A DNA stretch of 45,191 nt. Source: a bacterium. GTDB lineage: Bacteria > CAIWAD01. Each line of letters opens with the position of its first letter. The stretch's first letter is position 1. Below are positions 1-7,669 of the stretch, piece by piece. The position numbers and the translations under genes were made by a program. The notes beneath the pieces are model-generated. The model saw only the letters and a program-made list of their open reading frames with translations, was not told the DNA's origin and did not search any database. The DNA is taken from contig JAUIFJ010000028.1 in the NCBI GenBank assembly GCA_030429345.1, forward strand, positions 1-45,191, in the 5' to 3' direction.

Positions 1-120
1 GGTGCCAGGGACGGTGCCAGGGACGGTGCCAGGGACGGTGCCAGGGACGGTGCCAGGGACGGTGCCAGGGACGGTGCCAGGGACGGTGCCAGGGACGGTG
101 CCAGGGACGGTGCCAGGGAC
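1..120. repeat. 12-bp tandem repeat array (left array)
   Basis: Ten exact head-to-tail copies of GGTGCCAGGGAC run from the first base of the window, so the array may extend further left. The period of 12 keeps all reading frames open. The same unit, in the same orientation but with many point changes, forms a second array at 4406-4633. The perfect identity here, against the diverged copies there, suggests recent expansion or homogenisation of this array. Confidence 0.97.
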
Positions 121-253
121 GAAGCCACAGGCTGCGCATGCTACAGGGCGGGCTCGCGTCACCGAGTACATCCTTTGACCTATGTTCGTTCTACATGCGC
201 CCGATGCATGGTTTTTGCTGAATCCTTATTTCAGCTCCTTGAAAGGAGATCTG

Positions 254-709
254 ATGTTCACACTGCTTCAGCACCCTGCCCTGGTCCACGCCCCGATCGG
301 CATTGCCCTCATTCTGCCCTTGCTGGTCCTCTTGTTGCTTTGGAAGTACCGTCAGGCCTGGAGCCTGCTCCTTCCAGTTGCCCTTGCCTTTCTTTTGTCG
401 GCCATGATCGCCCTCAGAAGCGGAGAAGAGGTGGAAGACCAGGCAGAGGAGCGGGGAGTTTCCCACCAGCAGATCCATCAGCATGAAGAACTGGCCGAGG
501 CAGTGCCATTTCTGGGGGGCGCATTGGTGTTGCTTGTCGCCGCAGGCATCTGGGCACCGGTCCGCTTCCGCCAGCCGCTTCGAATCCTGGCGCTGCTGGC
601 GTCGCTGGTTGTCCTGGGGCAACTGCTGAGAGTGGGGCAGACAGGGGGAGAGATCACCCACGGATCCGGAAAGAATCTTCCCCCGGGGAGTGTCTACGAC
701 GAAGATTGA
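254..709 (+). CDS. DUF2231-like small integral membrane protein
   Basis: This is a 151-residue membrane protein with four likely membrane segments (about residues 14-30, 36-54, 86-102 and 108-126). The N-terminal HPALVHAPIG (residues 7-16) resembles the opening motif of DUF2231 membrane proteins. A His-rich loop (about 70-77) and a C-terminal THGSG offer possible heme or metal ligands, but this is inference. The ATG at 254 was chosen over the upstream ATG at 182 because GAAAGGAG sits just before it and the conserved HP motif falls near the new N terminus. Its 3' end overlaps by 16 bases the end of the convergent LuxR-type gene, so the two are physically linked. A role beside the downstream redox module is plausible but unproven. 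Confidence 0.72.
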   Translation: MFTLLQHPALVHAPIGIALILPLLVLLLLWKYRQAWSLLLPVALAFLLSAMIALRSGEEVEDQAEERGVSHQQIHQHEELAEAVPFLGGALVLLVAAGIWAPVRFRQPLRILALLASLVVLGQLLRVGQTGGEITHGSGKNLPPGSVYDED

Positions 710-1239
710 TCCCGGGGAGTGGACAGGGGTTGGAGAAGATCTTCCAGGAAATAGGCGCTCAGGGCGGCGCGACCGCTAAGGCCTGCCTTGCGGTAGACTT
801 CCCGGCTCTGCTGGCGGACAGTGCGTTCGCTGGTTTCGCGGATCTCGGCGGCCTCGCGGTGGCTCAGTCCCTTCAGGATCAACAGGGCCACTTCGCTTTC
901 CGCAGGACTCAAGCTCCATTCGCGGAACTGCTTTTCGATCGCCTGGCCCAGACCGCGAACGAGTTCCTGGTTCTCCTTGCGGAAGCGCTCGCTGAGAGCG
1001 CCCGCCTCGCTCAGTTCGCGACGCAGGCGCTCGCGGTCCTGCCTCATGGAGCGGCTGGATTGTGTCAGCAGCACCATGCCGATGAAACACAGGGCCATGA
1101 TGCTGCCCTCGAAGAGCAGATGCTCCCATTCCAGCTCGGCTCGCATGTCCGAGTAGATGTCGATGGCGATCAAAAGAAAGACCGTTCCGTAGAGCAGGCT
1201 GTAAATGCGGTTCTGGATTAACTGGGGCAGTACGCGCAA
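694..1239 (-). CDS. Membrane-bound LuxR/GerE-type transcriptional regulator
   Basis: This 181-residue protein has two N-terminal membrane segments (about 13-30 and 42-62), a charged linker likely to form a coiled coil (about 63-105), and a C-terminal LuxR/GerE helix-turn-helix (about 108-170). LSPAESEVALLILKGLSHRE and TSERTVRQQSREVYRKAG follow the family pattern. There is no receiver domain, so it probably senses a membrane or periplasmic state directly. The start is TTG at 1239, supported by AAAAGGAG upstream. It is divergent from the thioredoxin-like gene at 1388 and convergent with the DUF2231-like gene. Control of either neighbour is an inference from position. Confidence 0.8.
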   Translation of the reverse strand: MRVLPQLIQNRIYSLLYGTVFLLIAIDIYSDMRAELEWEHLLFEGSIMALCFIGMVLLTQSSRSMRQDRERLRRELSEAGALSERFRKENQELVRGLGQAIEKQFREWSLSPAESEVALLILKGLSHREAAEIRETSERTVRQQSREVYRKAGLSGRAALSAYFLEDLLQPLSTPRDQSSS

Positions 1240-1387
1240 GGCTCGACTCCTTTTATGTCAAGTGACGCATGTCCTTTGACGTACACGGTTTGTCCTTGAA
1301 GGTGGAACCAGAATCTATCGATCGGGTTGGCAGGGGAAAATGGCACTTTCCGCGTCAAGGATGTGCCCACAATTGCAGGGGATTTCC

Positions 1388-1882
1388 ATGAGAACGCGCA
1401 TCGGGATTGTCGCACAAGTGCTTCTTTGCTGGATCGGTATGGCCTTCGCCGCCGCGCCCGAAATCGGGCAGGTGCTGTGGATGCCGGCGGTCCAGGCCGA
1501 AGAGGGCGAGCTGGACTTGCAGGATTACAGCGGGAAGGTGGTCTACCTGGATTTCTGGGCCAGCTGGTGCGAACCCTGCAAGGCCAGTTTCCCCTTCATG
1601 CAGAAGCTGCACGAAGACCTTGCGGAACAGGGCCTAGTCGTGCTGGCGGTCAATCTGGACCGACGAGCGCAAAAGGCGGAGCGTTTCCTGGCGGAACACA
1701 AGGTGGATTTCCAGGTGGCCTACGATCCCAAGGCTGCCAGCGCCGAGGCCCTGGAGCTGCAAGGCATGCCCACCTGTTATCTGCTGGATCGCGAAGGCAG
1801 GCTGATCTTCCGTCATACCGGATTTCGCGAGGAGGATCGCGAGGAGCTGAAAGACGCGATCCTCAAGGAGCTGTCGAAATGA
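1388..1882 (+). CDS. TlpA/ResA-like thioredoxin-fold protein, exported
   Basis: This is a 164-residue thiol-disulfide oxidoreductase of the TlpA/AhpC-TSA class. An N-terminal signal segment (about residues 5-23) is followed by the thioredoxin fold. The active site is WCEPC (Cys61 and Cys64), within YLDFWASWCEPC, and the cis-Pro loop is GMPTCY (near residue 131). It should act in the periplasm, reducing or isomerising thiols. The ATG at 1388 follows AGGGGA and gives a clean signal peptide; longer in-frame starts at 1340 lack this. Its stop overlaps the start of the DUF4266 gene (ATGA), so the two are co-translated. Thioredoxin, DUF4266, DUF3570 and ApbE genes often occur together in Gram-negative bacteria. 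Confidence 0.88.
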   Translation: MRTRIGIVAQVLLCWIGMAFAAAPEIGQVLWMPAVQAEEGELDLQDYSGKVVYLDFWASWCEPCKASFPFMQKLHEDLAEQGLVVLAVNLDRRAQKAERFLAEHKVDFQVAYDPKAASAEALELQGMPTCYLLDREGRLIFRHTGFREEDREELKDAILKELSK

Positions 1883-2100
1883 AGAAACGCCCTGCCCTGG
1901 CCTTCCTGCTGTTGGCCCTTCTATTCACTGGCTGCGCGATCAAGCCCCTGCAGCCTTGGGAACGGGATCTGCTGGCCGAGCCGGAAATGCAGACCATTCC
2001 GGACCCCATGGATCACGCCCTGGACGAGCACACCTATTTCAGCAAGGAAACGGCCCACGGCGGCGACGGCGTCGGAGGCGGAGGTTGCGGATGCAATTGA
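1879..2100 (+). CDS. DUF4266 small lipoprotein
   Basis: This is a 73-residue lipoprotein. The signal segment ends in LLFTGC with Cys19 as the lipidation site. The body carries the DUF4266 hallmarks: KPLQPWERDLLAEPEM, an HTYFSKE stretch, and a Gly-rich tail ending GGGGCGCN. The tail cysteines may bind metal or take part in thiol chemistry with the adjacent thioredoxin; this is inference. It overlaps the thioredoxin stop by ATGA and its own end overlaps the DUF3570 start, a tightly coupled arrangement. The molecular function of DUF4266 is not known to me. Confidence 0.9.
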   Translation: MKKRPALAFLLLALLFTGCAIKPLQPWERDLLAEPEMQTIPDPMDHALDEHTYFSKETAHGGDGVGGGGCGCN

Positions 2101-3359
2101 ATCACGAGACGGGCGGCGGAAAGGCTTCCCGGGCGATCGGGAAGGCCGTGGCCGCACTTCTGGGCGGCCAGCTCTGCCTGGGAAGCGCTGCCGCCTCCGA
2201 AGGCGCTCCGCGCAACCGCATCGAGTTCGCGGGATTGTACTACAAGGAAAGCGCCCGCGTCCAGGTCAGCGAGCCGACCCTGCGCTGGACCCGCAGCTTC
2301 TCCGGCGATCGTTCGTTCTCGCTGCGCCTCGGTTTCGACGCCATGAGCGGCGCCAGCCCCAGCGGCGCGCTTCCGACCCTGCAGGCGGAAACCTACACCA
2401 GCCCCTCCGGGAAATCCTTCCGCGCAGGCGCGGGCGAATTGCCCAAGCGGACCTTCTACGACGAGCGCGTGTCGGCGGGCCTCGAGTATACGCAGCCCTG
2501 GGCTTCCGGCCTGAGTGGCAACAGCGGTGTCAATGTCTCCTCGGAGGCGGACTACCTGTCCCTCGGCATCTCGCAGAGCCTTGCCTGGGAGTTCAACCGC
2601 AAGATGACCACGCTGACCTTGGGAGCGTCTCACAACCGGGACACAGTCGAACCGCGCGGTGGCCTGGGCGAGCCCTTGAGCGACATGGAGACCGGAACGG
2701 TCGAGGAGGGCGGCAGCAAGTCGAAGAGCATCAGCGATCTGCTCTTCGGTGTCACGCAGATCCTCGATCGTCGCACGCTGCTTCAGGTCAACCTGGGATT
2801 GGGCTTCGACAGCGGCTTCATGACTGAACCCTACAAGGGAGTCAGCGTCTTCGATGATGCAGGAAGCCTGGTCGGGCTGCTGCGTGAGAGCCGGCCGGAC
2901 AGCCGTCGACGAACGACCCTCCTTACTCGCCTCAACCGCCACTTGGGGCGGGACGTTTTCTCGGGCAGCCTGCGCTGGTATCACGACGACTGGGGCGTCG
3001 ACAGCTGGACCCTTGATCTGCGCTACCACTTCAAGCCCGACCTGGACCAGGTATGGCAGCCCCATCTCCGCTATTCCAGACAGACGGCGGCCGACTTCCA
3101 GCGCTTCGCCCTGCGCGAAGGCGAGCCTTTACCGGAACATGTCTCCTCGGACATGCGCCTGGCCGACCTGAATTCTCTCACGCTTGGAATGAAGTACAGC
3201 CGTCCCGTGCTCAACGGCAGGCTGAGCCTGCGGCTGGAGTACCTGCTGCAGAGCGCCCCGGTCCCTGACGGGCAGGTGCCGGAGCCTCTTCGGGGAATGG
3301 ACCTGAATCCGGACCTGAAGGCCCTGCTTTTCGGCCTGGGGTATACGATCGACTTCTAG
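2091..3359 (+). CDS. DUF3570 outer-membrane beta-barrel protein
   Basis: This is a 422-residue protein with an N-terminal signal region (about residues 12-35), then alternating aromatic/polar strands such as LRWYHDDWGVDSWTLDLRYH and a C-terminal strand ending GLGYTIDF, a typical terminal aromatic of outer-membrane barrels. This composition and the operon position match DUF3570. The ATG at 2091 overlaps the DUF4266 stop by ten bases and starts just before the signal peptide; the longer frame from 1956 runs antiparallel to real codons of the upstream gene. Probable role: an outer-membrane partner of the ApbE-dependent flavin/thiol module. Substrate unknown. Confidence 0.85.
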   Translation: MQLNHETGGGKASRAIGKAVAALLGGQLCLGSAAASEGAPRNRIEFAGLYYKESARVQVSEPTLRWTRSFSGDRSFSLRLGFDAMSGASPSGALPTLQAETYTSPSGKSFRAGAGELPKRTFYDERVSAGLEYTQPWASGLSGNSGVNVSSEADYLSLGISQSLAWEFNRKMTTLTLGASHNRDTVEPRGGLGEPLSDMETGTVEEGGSKSKSISDLLFGVTQILDRRTLLQVNLGLGFDSGFMTEPYKGVSVFDDAGSLVGLLRESRPDSRRRTTLLTRLNRHLGRDVFSGSLRWYHDDWGVDSWTLDLRYHFKPDLDQVWQPHLRYSRQTAADFQRFALREGEPLPEHVSSDMRLADLNSLTLGMKYSRPVLNGRLSLRLEYLLQSAPVPDGQVPEPLRGMDLNPDLKALLFGLGYTIDF

Positions 3360-3415
3360 ACGAAGCACGGAAGCCGTTTACAGGACTCTCCTGTCCGGAT
3401 CACGGAGCAGGACAG

Positions 3416-3428
3416 GTTGTACTACAAC
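3416..3428. promoter_or_regulatory. Perfect 13-base palindrome between DUF3570 gene and apbE
   Basis: GTTGTACTACAAC is a perfect inverted repeat about 28 bases before the apbE start. The 96-base gap also holds ACAGGA-CTC-TCCTGT (3380-3394) and a longer CTGTCC/GGACAG pairing. These could form RNA hairpins that separate apbE expression from the upstream genes, or the 13-mer could be an operator. No function can be assigned from sequence alone. Confidence 0.3.
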
Positions 3429-3455
3429 CATTCTCCGGGGAAGTGACGCAGGATC

Positions 3456-4370
3456 ATGGATCACGCCATGGAAGAACAGGGAAGGCTGGAGGCCACGGAT
3501 TCCGGCTGGCGCTTCTCTTTCACCTGTTTCGGCGGCCCTTGCGAGGTCACCCTGGATCATGCCCCCCGCCGCCTGGCACAGGAGCTCGGGGAAGAGGCGC
3601 GCTGCGAGGCACTGCGCATCCAGTCCAAGTTCAGCCGGTATGCTCCATCCAGCGAGCTCAGCCGCATCAACCGCGGTGCCGGCAAGGCCTGCGAAGTGGA
3701 TGCCGAGACCGCGGGCCTGCTGGACCTGGCGGACACGGCGCACCATCTGAGTGAAGGCGCCTTCGACATCAGCGCCGGTGTGCTGGGACAGTTGTGGGAT
3801 TTTCGCCGCAGCGGAGAACAGGTCGAGGGAAGCGAAGAGCGGCGGCGGAGCCTGCTGGCCCGCGTAGGCTGGAGCCGGGTGGACTGGCGGCGACCCCGGC
3901 TCAACTTGCCGGCGCGCATGGAGCTGGACCTGGGCGGCCTGGGCAAGGAATACGCGGTCGATCGTTGTCTGGCCCTGCTCGCCACGAACCATCGAGGCGC
4001 CCTGCTGGTCAATTTCGGGGGGGACCTGGCGGTTCATGGAACCCGGGAAGGCGATCAACCCTGGAGAGTGGCCGTTGAAGAGGTGGATGCGGGGCAACCC
4101 GAGCGCATGCTGCACCTGCGCGAAGGCGCACTGGCAACTAGTGGAGACAATCGTCGCTTTGTCTACTGGCATGGAAAACGCGTCGCGCACATCCTGGATG
4201 CCCGCACCGGCCTGCCCCCCGATAAGGCGCCCCGCAGTGTTACAGTAGCCGCGCCGACCTGCTGCGAAGCGGGTCTGTTGGCGACACTAGCCCTACTGCG
4301 CGGTGCTGCAGCAGGAACTTTTCTGGAAGAGCAGGGCCGGCCACACTGGATCCGCAACGCGGATGAGTGA
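3456..4370 (+). CDS. apbE: FAD:protein FMN transferase (ApbE family)
   Basis: This 304-residue protein belongs to the family that covalently attaches FMN from FAD to Thr/Ser of exported redox proteins. Landmarks: LDLGGLGKEYAVD (from residue 157), VNFGGDL, ATSGD (about 227), HILDARTGLP (about 245) and the C-terminal metal/flavin region CEAGLLATLALLRG (from about 270). In that last motif the usual Asp is replaced by Glu, with Thr following. No signal peptide or lipobox is visible, unlike many ApbE proteins, so export is uncertain. No FMN-binding target motif (DGxSGATxT type) is visible in the neighbouring proteins. It closes the thioredoxin-DUF4266-DUF3570 run after a 96-base gap. A second, diverged copy of its last ~37 codons lies at 4640-4762. 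Confidence 0.93.
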   Translation: MDHAMEEQGRLEATDSGWRFSFTCFGGPCEVTLDHAPRRLAQELGEEARCEALRIQSKFSRYAPSSELSRINRGAGKACEVDAETAGLLDLADTAHHLSEGAFDISAGVLGQLWDFRRSGEQVEGSEERRRSLLARVGWSRVDWRRPRLNLPARMELDLGGLGKEYAVDRCLALLATNHRGALLVNFGGDLAVHGTREGDQPWRVAVEEVDAGQPERMLHLREGALATSGDNRRFVYWHGKRVAHILDARTGLPPDKAPRSVTVAAPTCCEAGLLATLALLRGAAAGTFLEEQGRPHWIRNADE

Positions 4371-4405
4371 AAGTGAACCGAAGTAGTCATTCTTCGAAAC
4401 AGGTT

Positions 4406-4633
4406 GGTGCCAGGGACGGTGCCAAGGACGGTGCCAGGGACGGTGCCAAGGACGGTGCCAAGGACGGTGCCAGGGACGGTGCCAGGGACGGTGCCAGGGA
4501 CAGTGCCAAGGACTGTGCCAGGGACGGTGCCAAGGACGGTGCCAGGTTCGGTGCCAGGGACGGTGCCAAGGACGGTGCCAGGCACGGTGCCAGGCACGGT
4601 GCCAGAGACAGTGCCAGGGACAGTACCAGGGAC
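4406..4633. repeat. 12-bp tandem repeat array (right array, 19 diverged units)
   Basis: Nineteen units of the GGTGCC(A)(A/G)GGAC type follow one another, with point variants such as AGTGCC, AGGCAC and AGGTTC. The unit matches the exact array at 1-120. Every frame is open; one reads (R/K)DGA repeats and is continuous with the ApbE-like tail that follows. The unit holds GGTGCC and, in variants, GGCAC, so single strands can pair between units. The array separates two copies of the apbE 3' end. Confidence 0.97.
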
Positions 4634-4639
4634 GGTGTG

Positions 4640-4762
4640 ACGGTATGGATCAACTGCGAAGCAGGTCTGCTGGTCACCCTGGCGATCCAGCGTGGAGACG
4701 GCGCCGCCGCCTTGCTGGAAGAGCGGGACAGACCCTTCTGGATGGCTTGCGCTGGAACCTGA
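4640..4762 (+). pseudogene. Diverged duplicate of the apbE 3' end
   Basis: The translation [20 protein letters not shown] and the following LLEERDRPFW match the ApbE C terminus (VTVAAPTCCEAGLLATLALL, then FLEEQGRPHW). The last 111 bases align without gaps to the end of apbE at roughly two-thirds identity, down to the TGA. It is in frame with the upstream repeat array in a 131-codon reading frame that could start at GTG 4367, overlapping the apbE stop as GTGA. There is no convincing ribosome binding site, so translation is doubtful. I read it as the stranded tail of a second apbE copy. Confidence 0.7.
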
Positions 4763-4853
4763 GCCCTCTTTCGACGATACTTCCATGACTGGACATCCCG
4801 CCGCGAAATGAGACTTGCGTTTCCTGCAGCTGGAATGTTACCGTACCCGAAGA

Positions 4854-5345
4854 ATGAATAGCCGCTCCCTCCATCCCGCGCCGCTGCGCGCCATCTGGTT
4901 CATCAGCGCATTGCTCTACCTTGCGCTGGCGGGCTTTAGTCCTGCTTTGGCACTGGAGCAGGCCTTCCTGGCTTCAGCCACGGATGCCTGCGCCTGTTGC
5001 GAGACACAGCCCGAATCGGCGGTTGCCGAACCTGCGGCCGCCCCCTCTGAGGAATGTGGAACGCCTTTCCCTCTGGACAGCTGCTGTTCGACCCCGGAAC
5101 CGACGACAGAAGCAGCTGAGCCAGAGAGCGGCTGCTGTGGCACCGATGCGGACACATGCGCCGACTGCAGCCACTGCCATCCGCCCGTATCAGGCACCCT
5201 GACCTTGCCCCTCCTGCAGCCGCCCCACAACAGTTCGCTGCACGAGCCGCAATCCCTTTCCACCTTGTTCTGCATTTCGGAGCGCCTGCTTTCCCGGCTG
5301 GCGGAATCCGGCATCTTCCGTCCCCCCTTCCACAGCCTTTCCTGA
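4854..5345 (+). CDS. Secreted Cys-rich protein preceding a TonB receptor, possible metal binder
   Basis: This is a 163-residue protein, not assigned to a family with confidence. An N-terminal hydrophobic segment (about 12-34) looks like a signal peptide. It is followed by eleven cysteines between residues 46 and 108 in clusters: CACC (46-49), CC (77-78), CC (94-95) and CADCSHCH (102-109). The C terminus ends FRPPFHSLS. Small proteins of this layout (signal, His/Cys cluster, proline-rich end) often precede TonB receptors linked to metals. The ATG at 4854 was preferred to 4815 because it places the hydrophobic segment near the N terminus. It is separated from the receptor by 56 bases that hold a small GACCTC/GAGGTC hairpin (5355-5372). 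A metal role is inference. Confidence 0.6.
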   Translation: MNSRSLHPAPLRAIWFISALLYLALAGFSPALALEQAFLASATDACACCETQPESAVAEPAAAPSEECGTPFPLDSCCSTPEPTTEAAEPESGCCGTDADTCADCSHCHPPVSGTLTLPLLQPPHNSSLHEPQSLSTLFCISERLLSRLAESGIFRPPFHSLS

Positions 5346-5401
5346 TGTGAGCCCGACCTCTCTTCGGAGGTCCACCCCCACTATTCGGAAAGGAGAATTC
5401 C

Positions 5402-7582
5402 ATGCATTCATGGATCCGCTTCGCGTGCTGTGCCCTCTTGGCCGGCGCGCTCGGTGCCCAGGCGGCGACGCTGAAGGTCACCGTGGAGAACGACCAGGGA
5501 CAGCCCTTGCCTGGCACGAACCTGCAGCTGCAGGGAACCGCCCTGGGCGCGGCCACCGACCTGGAAGGGCGCGCCGTTTTGACGGGCCTGCCCCTCGGCG
5601 AACACACACTGCTCGCCACCTGCCTCGGCTACGACAGCCTGGGAACGGATTTCGAAATCACCGCCCTGCACCAGACCTGGGAGCTGTCATTCACCTTGAC
5701 GGCCGCGCGCCTCGATCTGCCGGATCTGCAGGTGGACGGCGGCCGCTCTTCCGGCCTTGACCTGAGCGAGGCCCGCCCCGTCGAACGCATCACGAGCGAG
5801 GAGCTGCAGGCCCTGGCCGGCGGCGGCGGCGTGCTGCAGGCACTCGGCTCCAGCGAGGGAGTCGACACCAAGCCCTGCGCCCTCTGCGGCTCGGCGGGCA
5901 TCGGCCTGCAGGGCCTGGATCCTTCCTATACCCAGGTCAAGGAGGACGGCCTGGCGCTGCAGAGCGGGCTGGGTTCGCTCTACGGCACGGAATCGATGCG
6001 CACACAGGACCTGGAATCCGCCGAACTGAGCCGCGGCAGCAGCGACGCCCTGCAGGGCGGCGAGGCCATCGCCGGCAGTGTCGACCTGCGGCGGGCGGCC
6101 ATCGGCCAGCGGGATACGACGCGGCTGCAGCTCGCCCTGGGCGACGGCCTGCGACACGAAGCCGCGCTGAGCATCGAGCGGCGGGATCCGCTCGGAACCA
6201 GGCTCTCGCTCAACTGGTCCGCTGAGCCGCAGCGGCTGGACCGCGACGGAGACCGTCTCACGGACAGTCCGCAGCATGGCCGTCTGCAGGGACGCATCGA
6301 GCAGCAGGCACGGGCCTTCGGCATCGACTGGAAATGGTCGCTGAAGGGCCTGCGCGAACAGCGCTTCGCCGGGGACGTGGACTGGGAAGAACGGGATCGC
6401 GGGAGCAGCACCGTATACGGGCGCGACATCCGTGTGTCACGGGGAGAGGCGCGCCTGGACGCCGGCTGGCAGGATCCTGCGGATGGCGCATGGAGCGCCT
6501 CGGCCGCATGGGTCGAACACAAGCAGGATTCCTGGTACGGACCAACCTCCTTCGACGCGAGCCAGCATCGCGGCCTCCTGCGGCTGGAACGGCGCAGCCC
6601 GCTCGCGCAAGGCGAACTGGCCCTGGAGACCGGCTTCAGCTGGGACCGCTACCGCGACAACCTGGAGCTGGGCGTGGAGACGGCGCGGCTCGACCGTGTT
6701 CCCTACATGGCCGGAGTGTATACAACGCGCCTCGCCGAGACGCTCAGCGCCCAGGCGGGCCTGCGAGTGGAGCAGCACGAGAAACAGGGAACGATTCCCC
6801 TGCTGCGCGGCTCCCTGCGCTGGGTCCTCGCCCCCGAATGGTCGCTGCACCTGGGGGCGGGGCAGGGCTACCGGCAGATCACGCTCTTCAGCCTGGACAA
6901 GGCCGTACACGCCGGCTTCGACGGAGTGCGCCTGGCCCGAAGGCTCGAGCCCGAGCGCAGCCTGGGGCTCAACGCCACCCTTGCCTGGGAGCGCGTCTCC
7001 GCCGAAGACGTGAAACGTTTCCGTCTGCGTCTGCACGCCACCGAGTTCCGCGACAAGGCCGTGCTGGCCTACGCCTCCGAAACGGGATATACCGAGTACT
7101 CGAATGCTCCCGAGGCCTACAGCCGCGGCTTCTCGTTGAGCCAGGAATGGCTGCGCGCCGGCGGCTGGGGTGCCCGTCTTTCGGCCAATGCGGCGCGGGT
7201 ACGCTATCTCAAGGCGGAGAATGGGCAGGAACGCTGGCATGAGGAGCACATGATCAGCCGCTGGTCGGGAAGTGTACGCCTGTCGAAGGACTTCTTCGCC
7301 CGCGGCCTGCAATTCCGCGGCACGTGGAAGATCTTCGGTCCCCAGAAAATGCCCGCCGGCCGCGCCATCGACGAGTCCCCGGTCTGGCACACGACCGACC
7401 TGAGCGCGCAGCAGCAGCTGGGCGCCTGGAGCCTGGGCCTGCACCTGGAGAACGTCCTTGACTACACACAGCCCGACTCGCCCTTCCTGCGCTCAGAGGA
7501 GGGCGAGCTGCTGGATTCGGCGATGATCTACGGTCCCCTTGCCGGACGAAGAGTTCGCCTTACATTGAGTACCGGCTTCTAG
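5402..7582 (+). CDS. TonB-dependent outer-membrane receptor with CarboxypepD-like N-terminal domain
   Basis: This 726-residue receptor has a signal peptide (about 1-21), a carboxypeptidase-regulatory-like beta-sandwich (about 22-100, with GLPLGEHTLLATCLGYDS), a plug domain (about 115-230) and a 22-strand-type barrel ending RRVRLTLSTGF with a terminal Phe. The plug has an unusual PCALCG motif (Cys159 and Cys162) followed by GIGLQGLDPSYTQVKEDG, where many receptors have no cysteine. The start has a strong AAAGGAG. The Cys-rich secreted protein just upstream and the CxxC in the plug together suggest transport or sensing of a thiophilic metal (inference). Confidence 0.92.
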   Translation: MHSWIRFACCALLAGALGAQAATLKVTVENDQGQPLPGTNLQLQGTALGAATDLEGRAVLTGLPLGEHTLLATCLGYDSLGTDFEITALHQTWELSFTLTAARLDLPDLQVDGGRSSGLDLSEARPVERITSEELQALAGGGGVLQALGSSEGVDTKPCALCGSAGIGLQGLDPSYTQVKEDGLALQSGLGSLYGTESMRTQDLESAELSRGSSDALQGGEAIAGSVDLRRAAIGQRDTTRLQLALGDGLRHEAALSIERRDPLGTRLSLNWSAEPQRLDRDGDRLTDSPQHGRLQGRIEQQARAFGIDWKWSLKGLREQRFAGDVDWEERDRGSSTVYGRDIRVSRGEARLDAGWQDPADGAWSASAAWVEHKQDSWYGPTSFDASQHRGLLRLERRSPLAQGELALETGFSWDRYRDNLELGVETARLDRVPYMAGVYTTRLAETLSAQAGLRVEQHEKQGTIPLLRGSLRWVLAPEWSLHLGAGQGYRQITLFSLDKAVHAGFDGVRLARRLEPERSLGLNATLAWERVSAEDVKRFRLRLHATEFRDKAVLAYASETGYTEYSNAPEAYSRGFSLSQEWLRAGGWGARLSANAARVRYLKAENGQERWHEEHMISRWSGSVRLSKDFFARGLQFRGTWKIFGPQKMPAGRAIDESPVWHTTDLSAQQQLGAWSLGLHLENVLDYTQPDSPFLRSEEGELLDSAMIYGPLAGRRVRLTLSTGF

Positions 7583-7669
7583 GTGCGTCCGCAAGCGGGC
7601 GCGGCTCTCCGGGCACCGAAGAGAAGTTCGAAGCAAGTTGATCTGTAGGTCATTGGAGAAGGAGGAATC

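Noticed and set aside
1-4633. CRISPR array
   Set aside because: The 12-bp units are directly abutting with no spacers, so these are tandem repeats.
4163-4786. 207-codon minus-strand frame across the repeat array
   Set aside because: It is held open by the 12-bp period and is antisense to apbE; no domain or binding site.
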